DNA from: an uncultured Aquimarina sp.
GTDB lineage: Bacteria; Bacteroidota; Bacteroidia; Flavobacteriales; Flavobacteriaceae
Length of the DNA: 64,000 nucleotides
Assembly: GCA_947496705.1 (NCBI GenBank)
Contig: CANMDW010000027.1
Span: 1-64,000, forward strand
Reading direction: 5' to 3'
Numbering within the stretch: the stretch's first letter is position 1; each line of letters starts with the position of its first letter. Under the pieces are notes generated by a model. The model saw nothing but the letters and a program-made list of their open reading frames with translations. It searched no databases and was not told the DNA's origin. Of the stretch, positions 1 through 8,765 are shown piece after piece. The position numbers and the translations under genes were made by a program.

Positions 1-20
1 GGAGAGTAGGTCACCGCCTT
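1..20 (+). rRNA. 3' end of a 5S rRNA gene (partial)
   Basis: The first bases, GGAGAGTAGGTCACCGCC, match the conserved closing segment of Bacteroidota 5S rRNA (helix I/V side). They are followed within 30 bp by a strong terminator, so the window appears to begin at the very end of an rRNA operon. Only about 20 bases are present, so the call rests on that short motif and its position. Confidence 0.72.
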
Positions 21-47
21 GTTTACCTGCCAAAAGGTAGGTTTGAA

Positions 48-78
48 GTCCTTCACAATATTGTGAAGGACTTTTTTT
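48..78 (+). terminator. Intrinsic terminator of the rRNA operon
   Basis: GTCCTTCACAAT pairs perfectly with ATTGTGAAGGAC (48-59 and 60-71) and is followed by seven T residues. This is a textbook rho-independent terminator directly after the 5S end. Confidence 0.9.
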
Positions 79-139
79 ATGTAAAAAGATTATTATCCAA
101 ATGAGTAGAAAAAAATTTCTTTCCCTGTTTATCCTTTGT

Positions 140-147
140 TATTTTTG
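140..147 (+). promoter_or_regulatory. TAnnTTTG promoter box, probably leaderless transcript
   Basis: TATTTTTG matches the Bacteroidota -7 consensus TAnnTTTG. Its last base lies 7 bp before the ATG at 154, so transcription should start at or within a base or two of the start codon. No convincing -33 TTTG is visible. Confidence 0.5.
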
Positions 148-153
148 CAGTTT

Positions 154-780
154 ATGAAGGTACAAACTCCAATAGAGGAACGTTGGAACTGGTTAACGCA
201 TGGATTTGGAGTTATACTTTCAATTCTGGGCTTTTTTATACTGGTTAATTTTGATTCCCATAAAACATCATACAGTACTTTCTCGATTATAATCTACTCA
301 TCTTCCTTATTAGTTTTATATTTCGCATCAACAGTATATCACTACGTTTCTAATGCTGTGCTCAAGAGGAAACTTAGAATAATGGATCATATTAGTATTT
401 ATTTACTAATTGCCGGAACATACTCTCCTGTTACTTTAATTACTTTATTAGAAAGTAAAGGAACGCTATTATTCATTCTTGTATGGTCTTTGGCGGCGAT
501 TGGAACAGTATTAAAGTTGTTTTTTACAGGCAGATTTGAGATTGCATCTTTGCTTCTCTACCTGGTAATGGGTTGGCTAATCGTTCTTGATATTAATGCG
601 CTTATAGATGTTATAGAACCCAAAGGAGTTAATTATTTAATGCTAGGCGGATTGGCATATACTATAGGTATTATCTTTTATGCATTAAAAAAAATACCAT
701 TTGGCCATGTGATTTGGCATCTTTTTGTATTGGCGGGTAGTATTTTTCATTATCTGTTTATTTTTAAATATATCATTTGA
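154..780 (+). CDS. Hemolysin III / TrhA family membrane protein (PAQR superfamily)
   Basis: A 208-residue polytopic membrane protein with about seven hydrophobic segments. It carries the family signature: an N-terminal E-x-W-N-x-x-T-H segment, S-T-V-Y-H after the second helix, then M-D-H-x-x-I-Y-x-L-I-A-G-T-Y-x-P, and a C-terminal H-V-I-W-H...H. These conserved His/Asp positions form the putative zinc site shared with PAQR receptors. Family members are described as hemolysin III or as membrane-homeostasis proteins; the physiological role here is unknown. The frame is open from a TTG at 136, but that codon overlaps the TAnnTTTG promoter box, so the ATG at 154 is preferred. It stands alone between the rRNA terminator and a convergent gene. 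Confidence 0.85.
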   Translation: MKVQTPIEERWNWLTHGFGVILSILGFFILVNFDSHKTSYSTFSIIIYSSSLLVLYFASTVYHYVSNAVLKRKLRIMDHISIYLLIAGTYSPVTLITLLESKGTLLFILVWSLAAIGTVLKLFFTGRFEIASLLLYLVMGWLIVLDINALIDVIEPKGVNYLMLGGLAYTIGIIFYALKKIPFGHVIWHLFVLAGSIFHYLFIFKYII

Positions 781-822
781 AAATAAAAGCAGACCAATAC
801 TAATTCTATACATAGAATGATT

Positions 823-1251
823 TCATTGAGAAATAAAGTCTTTATATTCTAAGAAAAATGCTTCAAGTCTTGACATTTTATCATTCATGAATATCATTGT
901 TTTCTCCCAGGTGTTTTTACTGTGAATACTCACGTCAGACAATGTTACATACAGTCTTGAAATAATCTTACCATTATCCAATTCATACTGTGCATCAAAG
1001 ATAATATCTTCAAGATATTCTGAAGTAATTATAGTTTTTAGACTTACAAATTTGTCATAATAGAATGCTTTGATGATCTCATCACCGGGTTCAATGTCGA
1101 TCGAAACTTGTGCTTTTTTAGTAGTAAAAGTGAATTTGAGCGATACGTCTTTTATTTTGGTGTCATACAATACCCATTTTCGTGGATATTCTTTCCCAAA
1201 CGTGGTCCAAAACTCCTGCCGTATTTGTTTTGATGCTGATTTACTAAACAT
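823..1251 (-). CDS. DUF4268 domain protein
   Basis: A soluble 142-residue protein. The N-terminal pattern (R-Q-E-F-W-T-x-F-G-K-x-x-P-R-K-W-x-L-Y-x-T-K-I-K-D, then K-A-x-V-S-I-D-I-E) is the hallmark of DUF4268, a family common in Flavobacteria and elsewhere found at the end of restriction-type nucleases. Here it is a free-standing single domain of the usual length with no signal peptide. It lies in the same direction as the ZIP transporter but about 50 bp downstream of it, so co-transcription is possible. Function is not established. Confidence 0.8.
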   Translation of the reverse strand: MFSKSASKQIRQEFWTTFGKEYPRKWVLYDTKIKDVSLKFTFTTKKAQVSIDIEPGDEIIKAFYYDKFVSLKTIITSEYLEDIIFDAQYELDNGKIISRLYVTLSDVSIHSKNTWEKTMIFMNDKMSRLEAFFLEYKDFISQ

Positions 1252-1300
1252 AGAAGCGATTTAAACTTTTTTCAATTGCTCAAAAATGTTTCTTTTCATA

Positions 1301-1987
1301 TTAAATAAGGTACGCCAGGACTGTAGCTGCAAGAATTACCAAAAGTTTTGTGATATTGAATTTATGTCCCTCGTTACTTTCAAAAAGAATCGTAGTAGAG
1401 ACATGAAGAAATATACCTATAACCAATGCTGTAATCTCTTTGTAATAATTTTGAATTGCCTCAAAATACTCACTAATAAAAGTCCCCAGGGGTGTCATTA
1501 AGGCAAAAATGACCAAAGTGATTATAATTGTAATTTTTTTAATTCTGGTATTTAGCAAAAATGTAGTCAAAATCATTGCGATGGGAATTTTATGTATAAT
1601 AATACCCATTAGAATTCCTTCTGTATGGTGTATGGGAAATCCTTCAAGTATGGCATGAATACCAAGACTGAGGAACAATAATTTAGGAATTTGATTTGTT
1701 TCTTTATCCAAATGTATATGACCATGTTCGGCTCCTTTAGAGAAGTATTCCAGTACTTTTTGAAGCAAAATACCGATCATGATCCAAACGCCGGTACGCT
1801 TGGCAAATAAATTGTCTTCAAATACTTCGGGAAGTAGGTTAAAAATAGTGATGGCAAGAAGAAAAGCACCACTAAATGCTAAAAGTAATTTTAGATTTTT
1901 CTGACTAGAAGGTCTGAAAGCAAAAACAAGTAACGACCCGGTAAATACAGCTGCTATAGATAAGAAATAATTAAACACTGAACTCAT
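1301..1987 (-). CDS. ZIP family divalent metal transporter
   Basis: A 228-residue inner-membrane protein with seven to eight hydrophobic segments. The paired transmembrane metal-site motifs are visible in the middle: H-A-I-L-E-G-F-P (usual form H-N-x-x-E-G) and, about 20 residues on, H-K-I-P. A short His-rich cytoplasmic loop, E-H-G-H-I-H, precedes them, as in zinc/iron ZIP permeases. The ATG overlaps the stop of the upstream methyltransferase by four bases (ATGA), so the two are translationally coupled. The substrate (zinc, iron or other) cannot be read from sequence. Confidence 0.88.
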   Translation of the reverse strand: MSSVFNYFLSIAAVFTGSLLVFAFRPSSQKNLKLLLAFSGAFLLAITIFNLLPEVFEDNLFAKRTGVWIMIGILLQKVLEYFSKGAEHGHIHLDKETNQIPKLLFLSLGIHAILEGFPIHHTEGILMGIIIHKIPIAMILTTFLLNTRIKKITIIITLVIFALMTPLGTFISEYFEAIQNYYKEITALVIGIFLHVSTTILFESNEGHKFNITKLLVILAATVLAYLI

Positions 1988-2715
1988 TTGAAAATTAGTA
2001 TCAATCTTGAAGAAGTCTTTTTGTTAAATTTTTGTAACTGATAATCGCCAAAAATATCAAGTAAATCAACCGAAGCTTTTTTGAAGTAGTTTTCAAAATC
2101 GGTTAGTGTAATCGCTTTTACGCGTTCGGTAAAGAAAAAATCTTCATTGTTATCCGAAAATCTAATTTCTTTAAAAATATATCCGTCCTGTGCATATCTT
2201 TTAATGCTAAAAGATATTCCGTTTACTTCCTTGGTTTCTTGGGGAACCAAATTTTCGATTACATAATCCACATTCATAAAATCAATAACACCAAATCCTC
2301 GTTCATTAAGATCGGCTTTAATTGCTTTTATGGTGTTTAGATTATCTTCTTCCTTATCAAAATACCCAAAACTTGTAAACAGATTAAAAACTCCAGAAAA
2401 CTTCTCAAAAAAGGGTTTACACATGTCATGCACCTTAAACTTCAATGTTTCATTTTCAAATCGCGAAGCATATTCAATACTTTTTTTAGAAAGATCTACA
2501 CCGGTTACATCATAGCCTAATTGGTTTAGGTAAATACTATGACGTCCTTTGCCACAAGCGAGATCCAAGATTTTTTCACCAGCTTCAAGACCAAGGTAAC
2601 TGGTAAGGGTGTCCATAAAAATTTGGGCTTCTGTGTGATCTCTATCCTTGTATAAGATATGATAGTATGGCGTATCAAACCACGATGCATACCACATTGT
2701 TGAATCTTTTAGCAT
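1984..2715 (-). CDS. Class I SAM-dependent methyltransferase
   Basis: A 243-residue Rossmann-type methyltransferase. Motif I is L-D-L-A-C-G-K-G-R-H near residue 52, followed by G-V-D-L-S acidic motif II. The conserved flavobacterial N-terminus W-Y-A-S-W-F-D-T-P-Y-Y-H is present. The frame is open to a TTG at 2724, but that codon sits inside the promoter box at 2722-2729, so the ATG at 2715 is taken as the start. It overlaps the ZIP gene by 4 bp and is divergent from the RlmL-like gene. The methyl acceptor (small molecule, protein or RNA) is unknown. Confidence 0.85.
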   Translation of the reverse strand: MLKDSTMWYASWFDTPYYHILYKDRDHTEAQIFMDTLTSYLGLEAGEKILDLACGKGRHSIYLNQLGYDVTGVDLSKKSIEYASRFENETLKFKVHDMCKPFFEKFSGVFNLFTSFGYFDKEEDNLNTIKAIKADLNERGFGVIDFMNVDYVIENLVPQETKEVNGISFSIKRYAQDGYIFKEIRFSDNNEDFFFTERVKAITLTDFENYFKKASVDLLDIFGDYQLQKFNKKTSSRLILIFK

Positions 2716-2721
2716 AGAGCG

Positions 2722-2729
2722 CAAAATTA
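2722..2729 (-). promoter_or_regulatory. TAnnTTTG promoter box for the methyltransferase-ZIP operon
   Basis: Read on the minus strand this is TAATTTTG. It ends 7 bp before the ATG at 2715, implying a leaderless or nearly leaderless mRNA. Only three bases separate it from an oppositely facing box at 2733. Confidence 0.55.
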
Positions 2730-2732
2730 ATG

Positions 2733-2740
2733 TATTTTTG
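2733..2740 (+). promoter_or_regulatory. TAnnTTTG promoter box for the RlmL-like gene
   Basis: TATTTTTG on the plus strand, 46 bp before the TTG start at 2786. With the minus-strand box at 2722 it forms back-to-back divergent promoters whose -7 boxes nearly touch, so the two polymerases cannot occupy them at the same time. Confidence 0.5.
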
Positions 2741-2785
2741 CGGTTTACATTAAAGAAGTTTGTTTAAAGTTCAAAGAATAAAACC

Positions 2786-3976
2786 TTGAACGACTTGATA
2801 AAGAATAAGAAGATTGTGAATACTTCATTTAAAATGGTAGCCAAAACCCTTTTTGGTTTTGAAGAAATTCTGGCAAGAGAGCTTAAAAATCTAGGTGCTC
2901 AAAAAGTAATGGCTGGAAATCGGGTAGTTAGTTTTTATGGAGATACTGGTTTTATGTACAAGGCAAATCTATGTTGTAGAACTGCTATAAAGATTCTGAA
3001 ACCAATTATTTCCAAAAAGATCAGAAATGAACAGGATTTGTATGATTTTATTCAAAGTATAAAGTGGTCAGAGTACTTAAGTGAAGACGATACTTTTGTG
3101 ATTCATTCTACTGTCAATTCTACATTGTTTACTCATTCTCGTTTTATTGCATTAAAAACTAAAGACGCTATTGTAGATAAATTCAGAAAAGAAACAGGCA
3201 TAAGGCCCAATGTGGATCTCGACCACCCGGATCTTTCCATTGATATACATATTCAGCAGGATTTGTGCACAGTATCTATAGATAGTTCAGGTGGCTCGTT
3301 ACACCATCGGGGATATCGCACAGCGACCAATATCGCTCCGATTAATGAAGTTTTGGCAGCCGGATTACTGTTGCTTTCTGGTTGGGATGGGCAAAGTGAT
3401 TTTCTAGACCCTATGTGTGGTAGTGGTACTATGGCGATCGAAGCGGCGATGATTGCTTGTAATATTCCTGCGAATCTGAACAGAAAAGAATTTGCATTCG
3501 AAAAATGGTTGGATTGGGATATGGATTTGTTTGAGAAGATTGAAGAGGCTTGTTTGAATAAAACCAGAGATTTTCATTATTCAATTATAGGAATGGATAA
3601 AGCACCTTCTGCAGTGCGAAAAGCTCAAAAAAATGTAGAAAATGCCAATTTAACCGATTTTATAAAAATAAAGGAAGGTGATTTTTTTGAGACGGCAAAA
3701 GAAGTAGAAGGACCACTGCATATAGTGTTCAATCCACCTTATGATGAACGATTAGAGATTAATGTCTCAGAATTTTATTCACAAATAGGAGATACACTAA
3801 AGCAAAATTATCCGGGTACCAATGCCTGGTTTATTACGTCTAATCTCGAAGGGCTAAAACACGTGGGGCTACGGCCTTCAAGAAAAATCAAAGTCTTTAA
3901 TGGAAAACTGGAAGCCCGTTTGGTTAAGTATGAAATGTATGCTGGTAGCAAGAAAGCTAAATTTCAGCAGGATTAA
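2786..3976 (+). CDS. THUMP-domain class I 23S rRNA (guanine-N2)-methyltransferase, RlmL-like
   Basis: A 396-residue protein with an N-terminal ferredoxin-like/THUMP RNA-binding region (about residues 17-165) and a C-terminal Rossmann methyltransferase. Motif I is D-P-M-C-G-S-G-T at 208-215 and the catalytic N-P-P-Y-D-E-R-L at 316-323, typical of N2-guanine methylases of the RlmL/TrmN group. It lacks the second RlmK domain of the E. coli RlmKL fusion, as is usual in Bacteroidota. The start is uncertain: TTG at 2786, or the ATG at 2834 giving M-V-A-K-T-L-F-G-F. It is transcribed divergently from the methyltransferase-ZIP pair. Confidence 0.85.
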   Translation: MNDLIKNKKIVNTSFKMVAKTLFGFEEILARELKNLGAQKVMAGNRVVSFYGDTGFMYKANLCCRTAIKILKPIISKKIRNEQDLYDFIQSIKWSEYLSEDDTFVIHSTVNSTLFTHSRFIALKTKDAIVDKFRKETGIRPNVDLDHPDLSIDIHIQQDLCTVSIDSSGGSLHHRGYRTATNIAPINEVLAAGLLLLSGWDGQSDFLDPMCGSGTMAIEAAMIACNIPANLNRKEFAFEKWLDWDMDLFEKIEEACLNKTRDFHYSIIGMDKAPSAVRKAQKNVENANLTDFIKIKEGDFFETAKEVEGPLHIVFNPPYDERLEINVSEFYSQIGDTLKQNYPGTNAWFITSNLEGLKHVGLRPSRKIKVFNGKLEARLVKYEMYAGSKKAKFQQD

Positions 3977-4187
3977 TTTTAGGCAAAGTATTTTCTAAGA
4001 TCCTTTATTAGTATGGATCATGTACAAGGTTGGTAATTCATATATCCCTCATCAATTCATCATTGGTTAATTAATTCTTAAAATCAATTTGATGGAAGGC
4101 AGTTTTATGCTTTTGTTAAGAGATTATTATTGAAATAACAATAATTTTCTGGTTGAAACTCAACGATTAACTAATCTTCCTATCAAT

Positions 4188-7100
4188 ATGAAAACAAAAT
4201 TCACACACATCTTTTTTATAACATTTTTATTGATACTTTCTTTTCCTGTTTTTGGTCAACGATCCAAAGGAAAACAAGTTGTACAATCTGCACTTTCCGA
4301 TTCGGTTTTTACCGGCTTAAAATTACGAAACATTGGCCCGGCCTTTATGTCGGGAAGAATTGCCGATATTGCTATTCATCCCGAAAATGAAAGCATCTGG
4401 TACGTAGCCGTAGGCTCGGGAGGCGTATGGAAAACCGAAAATTCTGGAACCACCTGGACTCCTGTTTTTGATGATCAGACATCTTATTCGATAGGATGCG
4501 TTACCATAGATCCCAACAACTATAATACTATCTGGGTAGGTACCGGTGAAAATGTTGGAGGCCGGCATGTTGGGTATGGTGATGGAATCTATCGCAGTGA
4601 TGATGCAGGAGCCTCCTGGAAGAATATGGGATTGAAGAACTCTGAACATATTTCTAAGATTATTGTGCATCCTGAAGACTCTAAGGTTATTTGGGCAGCT
4701 GTACAAGGGCCGTTATGGAAAAAAGGAGGAGAAAGAGGGCTTTATAAATCCACTGATGGGGGAACCACCTGGAAGAAGACGTTGGGAGATGATCAATGGG
4801 TGGGGGTGACCGATTTGGTGATCGATCCGCGTGATCCCAATAGATTGTATGCAGCTACCTGGCAAAGACATCGCACAGTTGCTGCTTATATGGGAGGTGG
4901 CCCGGGATCGGGATTGCATCGTAGTACCGACGGAGGGGAAACCTGGGAACAACTTAAGAACGGACTTCCTAAATCGTGGATGGGCAAAATAGGACTAGCT
5001 ATTTCGCCACAAAAACCTGATATTTTATATGCTGCGATCGAGTTGGACCGAAGAACCGGAGCCGTATATCGTTCTTCAGATCGGGGAACGACCTGGAAGA
5101 AACGTTCTGATGCTGTTTCAGGAGCTACAGGACCACATTACTACCAGGAACTATATGCTTCACCGCATCATTTTGAAAGATTATACCTCGTAGATGTGCG
5201 CATGCAGATCTCTGAAGATGGAGGGAAGACCTTCAAAAGAATGAAAGAAGAATATAAACATTCTGATAACCATGCCATAGCTTTTAAAAAAGAAGATCCA
5301 AACTATCTTCTGGTTGGAACAGATGGGGGATTATATGAGACTTTTGACCTTACCAAAAATTGGCGTTTTATCGATAATCTTCCGGTAACGCAATATTATA
5401 AAGTTGCTGTAGATGATACAGAGCCGTTTTATAATATTTATGGTGGCACCCAGGATAACAGTACACAGGGAGGGCCTTCAAGGACCGATAATGTTCATGG
5501 GATCCAAAATTCGGATTGGAAGATCGTTTTGAATTGGGACGGACATCAACCGGCTACCGAACCAGGAAATCCAAATATTATGTATGCAGAAAGGCAGGAA
5601 GGGAATTTATCGAGAGTGGATCTTAGCACTGGCGAAGTGATCGATATTCAACCACAACCTGGAGCCAATGAGAATTTTGAACGTTTTAATTGGGATGCTC
5701 CGATTTTGGTAAGTGCTCACGATCCGGCTCGTATTTATTTTGCTTCGCAACGACTCTGGAGATCAGATAACCGGGGCGATAAATGGACTGCCGTTTCAGG
5801 TGATTTAACCAAAAACCAGGAGCGGATAGAGCTGTCTATTATGGGAAAAAAGCAATCATGGGATGCTCCCTGGGACTTAAACGCAATGTCTAACTATAAT
5901 ACGATTACTTCGATCGCAGAATCTCCAAAAAAAGACGGAGTGCTATATGTGGGTACCGATGATGGAATTATTCAGGCAACCGAAGATGGAGGAAGCAACT
6001 GGCGTAAAATTGATGTTGGCACGCTACCTGGAGTTCCGGCCACAGCTTTCGTAAATGATATCAAAGCAGACCTTTTTGATGCCAATACGGTGTATGTAGC
6101 GTTGGATAATCATAAATATGGAGATTTTAACCCTTACCTGTTAAAGAGTACAGATAATGGACGTACCTGGAAATCTATCAAAGGAAATCTTCCCGAGAGA
6201 ACCTTGGTTTGGCGTGTCGTTCAGGATCATGTACAATTCAATTTATTATTTGCCGCCACCGAGTTTGGGATCTATTTTACCATGAATGGAGGAAGTACCT
6301 GGGTAAAACTAAAAGGAGATATGCCAACAATTTCTTTCAGGGATTTAGCTATCCAGCGAAAGGAAAATGACCTCGTAGGTGCTTCCTTCGGAAGAGGATT
6401 CTTTGTGCTTGATGATTATACAGCGCTGCGCAGTGTTTCTGAAGCAAAATTAAAAGAAGAAGCCATATTGTTTCCAACCCGAGATGCCTGGTGGTATATC
6501 CCAAGGCCTGATCTTAGTTTTAATGATAAAAAAGGAAGCCAGGGAGCCTCGCATTATGTAGCTCCCAATCCAGATTTTGGAGCAGTATTTACGTATTATC
6601 TGAAAGATGGGTTAAAGACTGGTAAAGAAACCCGTCAGGAAACTGAAAAAAAGAATAAAGGAAAAGATATCACATTTCCAGGTTGGGATAAAGTAGAGGA
6701 AGAGCGCACTGCATCCAATCCTCAAATTATAATTACAATTACAAATAGTAATGGAAACACCATCAGAAGGATTAATGGGCCTGTGAAATCCGGTTTTCAT
6801 CGTATTGCCTGGGATCTGCGTTATCCCGCAACCAATGCCATTCCTTTAAAAAAACAAGAATATCCGTTTGGACCGCCACAAGGGCTTATGGCTGTGCCAG
6901 GAACGTATACCGCAACTTTATCTAAAGTCGTAGATGGAAAAGTAACGCAGTTTTCAGACCCAGTGTCTTTTAAAGTGAAGCGTATGCATGAAGGAGCTTT
7001 AAAAGGGGCAACACCAGAAGAAGCTGCTGCTTTTTGGAGAAATTTTGAAGATACTATAGGTAAGTTTTCTGCACTGGATATACAAATAGGCAAAGCCGAG

Positions 7101-7460
7101 AAGCGGGTTAAGGCAATGAAAATAGCTTTGAATCGAGCCAATACAGCTCCCGGAGATTTGGATACACGTCTCAATGCATTAGCAAAACGAATGGCTAATT
7201 TAAGTATAGAATTTTATGGAAACAAATCCAAACAACAAGTAGGAGAGAAGACCAAACCCACTATTGGAGACCGAATGTTTGCTATATATAAAGGTGTAGA
7301 CCGTTCTACTTATGGCCCAACCAATACACATCTGGAAACCATGCAGATTATTAAAAATCAAATGAATACAATCAGTTCCAAATTTACAGGGATGAAGAAT
7401 GAAATGGATTCACTTATAAAAGCATTGCAGGATGCGGGAACTCCTTATGTTGAGGAGTAG
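4188..7460 (+). CDS. Exported BNR/sortilin-type beta-propeller protein (glycosyl hydrolase-like)
   Basis: A large 1090-residue exported protein. Residues 1-24 are a signal peptide ending V-F-G-Q. At least six BNR/Asp-box repeats are visible (S-T-D-G-G-T-T-W, S-T-D-G-G-E-T-W, S-S-D-R-G-T-T-W, S-E-D-G-G-K-T-F, S-T-D-N-G-R-T-W and variants), indicating two VPS10/GH74-like propellers over about residues 40-740. A C-terminal segment (about 860-950) looks like an immunoglobulin/FlgD-like fold, and the last ~130 residues are helical. Related flavobacterial proteins are annotated only as glycosyl hydrolase or sortilin-like, and no catalytic residue can be assigned. There is no T9SS tail, so it is probably periplasmic. 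It forms a single-gene unit with a terminator behind it. Confidence 0.8.
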   Translation: MKTKFTHIFFITFLLILSFPVFGQRSKGKQVVQSALSDSVFTGLKLRNIGPAFMSGRIADIAIHPENESIWYVAVGSGGVWKTENSGTTWTPVFDDQTSYSIGCVTIDPNNYNTIWVGTGENVGGRHVGYGDGIYRSDDAGASWKNMGLKNSEHISKIIVHPEDSKVIWAAVQGPLWKKGGERGLYKSTDGGTTWKKTLGDDQWVGVTDLVIDPRDPNRLYAATWQRHRTVAAYMGGGPGSGLHRSTDGGETWEQLKNGLPKSWMGKIGLAISPQKPDILYAAIELDRRTGAVYRSSDRGTTWKKRSDAVSGATGPHYYQELYASPHHFERLYLVDVRMQISEDGGKTFKRMKEEYKHSDNHAIAFKKEDPNYLLVGTDGGLYETFDLTKNWRFIDNLPVTQYYKVAVDDTEPFYNIYGGTQDNSTQGGPSRTDNVHGIQNSDWKIVLNWDGHQPATEPGNPNIMYAERQEGNLSRVDLSTGEVIDIQPQPGANENFERFNWDAPILVSAHDPARIYFASQRLWRSDNRGDKWTAVSGDLTKNQERIELSIMGKKQSWDAPWDLNAMSNYNTITSIAESPKKDGVLYVGTDDGIIQATEDGGSNWRKIDVGTLPGVPATAFVNDIKADLFDANTVYVALDNHKYGDFNPYLLKSTDNGRTWKSIKGNLPERTLVWRVVQDHVQFNLLFAATEFGIYFTMNGGSTWVKLKGDMPTISFRDLAIQRKENDLVGASFGRGFFVLDDYTALRSVSEAKLKEEAILFPTRDAWWYIPRPDLSFNDKKGSQGASHYVAPNPDFGAVFTYYLKDGLKTGKETRQETEKKNKGKDITFPGWDKVEEERTASNPQIIITITNSNGNTIRRINGPVKSGFHRIAWDLRYPATNAIPLKKQEYPFGPPQGLMAVPGTYTATLSKVVDGKVTQFSDPVSFKVKRMHEGALKGATPEEAAAFWRNFEDTIGKFSALDIQIGKAEKRVKAMKIALNRANTAPGDLDTRLNALAKRMANLSIEFYGNKSKQQVGEKTKPTIGDRMFAIYKGVDRSTYGPTNTHLETMQIIKNQMNTISSKFTGMKNEMDSLIKALQDAGTPYVEE

Positions 7461-7500
7461 GTATCATGTTTGATTTTCTGGACTAAAGTTTTCATAAAAA

Positions 7501-7532
7501 AACCTTCTGTATGACATGAGACAGAAGGTTTT
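7501..7532. terminator. Bidirectional intrinsic terminator
   Basis: AACCTTCTGT (7501-7510) pairs with ACAGAAGGTT (7521-7530). It is flanked by an A run on the left and Ts on the right, so it can serve both the BNR gene and the convergent DUF6048 gene. Confidence 0.8.
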
Positions 7533-7558
7533 ACTTTTGTACCAAGGGCAACAAAGCT

Positions 7559-8278
7559 TTATCTTTTTCTTTTCGCAAAAGGAATCAGGTAACTCAATGT
7601 ATATCCATAACCAACGCCTATACTACTAAAATCATTAGTTCGGCCAAATCCCGGGATATATAGATTATCAAATCTTTCAGACTTTTTTTCACTTACCAGA
7701 CTTCTTATAGAAACATTACCTCCCAAATATAAATTGTTGATAAGTTCTACTTCGATACCAAAAACCAACTCTATCCAGCTGGCATTTAATCCATCGGTTT
7801 CTATAGTATCGGTAATTCGATTCACTCCAAAATAGTTGGTGCCTGTAAAAATAGTATATTCATTCAGGGTTTGATCAAAAGTCGAAAACCCATATCGCAG
7901 CCCTACATAAATACTGTTTTGCATTCCATACCAGTTGTCGTAGACATTATAATCTACCCCGGCTCTGATATAGCTTCCAGAACCTTCTATACTTACATTC
8001 TCTTCATCTCTTACCAGGGATTCGTTACCAATTTCTCCCGCGATATACAATCTCTTATATATTCTGTAATCACCAACAATTTCAAAACCCGAATAATTAT
8101 CATCTACTGTGGTACGGATTAATCGTCCCAGGTCGACCCCAGCTCTAAAACCATACTTTTCTGCAGGAGGTAGTGTATCCCTTGCAGTTATCTTTTGTTC
8201 TTCCTGTTCTTCCTGCCCCTGGATATAACCAGCAATCAGGAAACTAATGAAAAATAAATACGTGCGCAGTTGTCTCAT
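7559..8278 (-). CDS. DUF6048 family outer-membrane beta-barrel-like protein
   Basis: A 239-residue exported protein with a signal peptide ending G-Y-I-Q-G-Q at about residue 22. The mature part alternates hydrophobic and polar residues and ends in a barrel-like strand, as expected for a small outer-membrane barrel. The order DUF6452 lipoprotein, DUF6048, downstream of rlmD is a conserved flavobacterial arrangement, and that context is the main basis for the family name. Its start lies 35 bp inside the preceding gene, so the two are surely co-transcribed. Function is unknown; a cell-envelope role is likely. Confidence 0.72.
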   Translation of the reverse strand: MRQLRTYLFFISFLIAGYIQGQEEQEEQKITARDTLPPAEKYGFRAGVDLGRLIRTTVDDNYSGFEIVGDYRIYKRLYIAGEIGNESLVRDEENVSIEGSGSYIRAGVDYNVYDNWYGMQNSIYVGLRYGFSTFDQTLNEYTIFTGTNYFGVNRITDTIETDGLNASWIELVFGIEVELINNLYLGGNVSIRSLVSEKKSERFDNLYIPGFGRTNDFSSIGVGYGYTLSYLIPFAKRKR

Positions 8279-8762
8279 CTGTTACGTCTTCTCTTTGTAT
8301 AGTTATATTTTGGATCCAATTGCTGCCATCCTCACCGGCATTGGGAGGAGATATCGTAAGCCCTTCATAATTGACTTTAAATCCACAAGCACTACTCACG
8401 TATTCTTCGGCAAGTGTGTATTGAAAACTTATGATGTCTGTATTTGGCGGGGTTTCATCATTTGTTGTGTCCGAGTTTATAGTAAATGCATATTCGGTAA
8501 TAGATTCTGTGGTTTTAAGGGGTATCAAAATAGAATCGGTTACGGTACCTATAGGAAATACATTTTCCAGATCAACAGCTTTTACCTGTAATTCTGTAGG
8601 TGCTTTAACCTCGGTGCTATTGTCAAAGTCTATAAACTTTATAATAAGCAAGGGAGTAGTTGGGGTACCCTCTGCACAAATATCATCTCGCTCACAACTA
8701 GAAACTAAATATGTTGTGATGAATACGCAGATAATAAATAAAAGACTTTTATACATTTTCAT
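8244..8762 (-). CDS. DUF6452 family lipoprotein
   Basis: A 172-residue protein with a lipoprotein signal peptide: K-x-L-L-F-I-I, then lipobox V-S-S-C with the lipidated Cys at 23. The next residues, E-R-D-D-I-C, are typical of the family. It sits 3 bp downstream of rlmD and overlaps the DUF6048 gene by 35 bp, so all three form one transcript. The role is not known; family membership rests on the N-terminal pattern and on the conserved operon. Confidence 0.7.
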   Translation of the reverse strand: MKMYKSLLFIICVFITTYLVSSCERDDICAEGTPTTPLLIIKFIDFDNSTEVKAPTELQVKAVDLENVFPIGTVTDSILIPLKTTESITEYAFTINSDTTNDETPPNTDIISFQYTLAEEYVSSACGFKVNYEGLTISPPNAGEDGSNWIQNITIQREDVTDETTAHVFIFH

Positions 8763-8765
8763 ATG

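Noticed and set aside
3977..4187. tRNA or small RNA between the RlmL-like and BNR genes
   Set aside because: Only a short AT inverted repeat (TTATTATTG / CAATAATTT) is seen. There is no cloverleaf, CCA end or terminator. No tRNA was found anywhere in the window.
4323..7174. Minus-strand open frames inside the BNR-repeat gene
   Set aside because: They are antisense to a clear coding sequence and have no family similarity.
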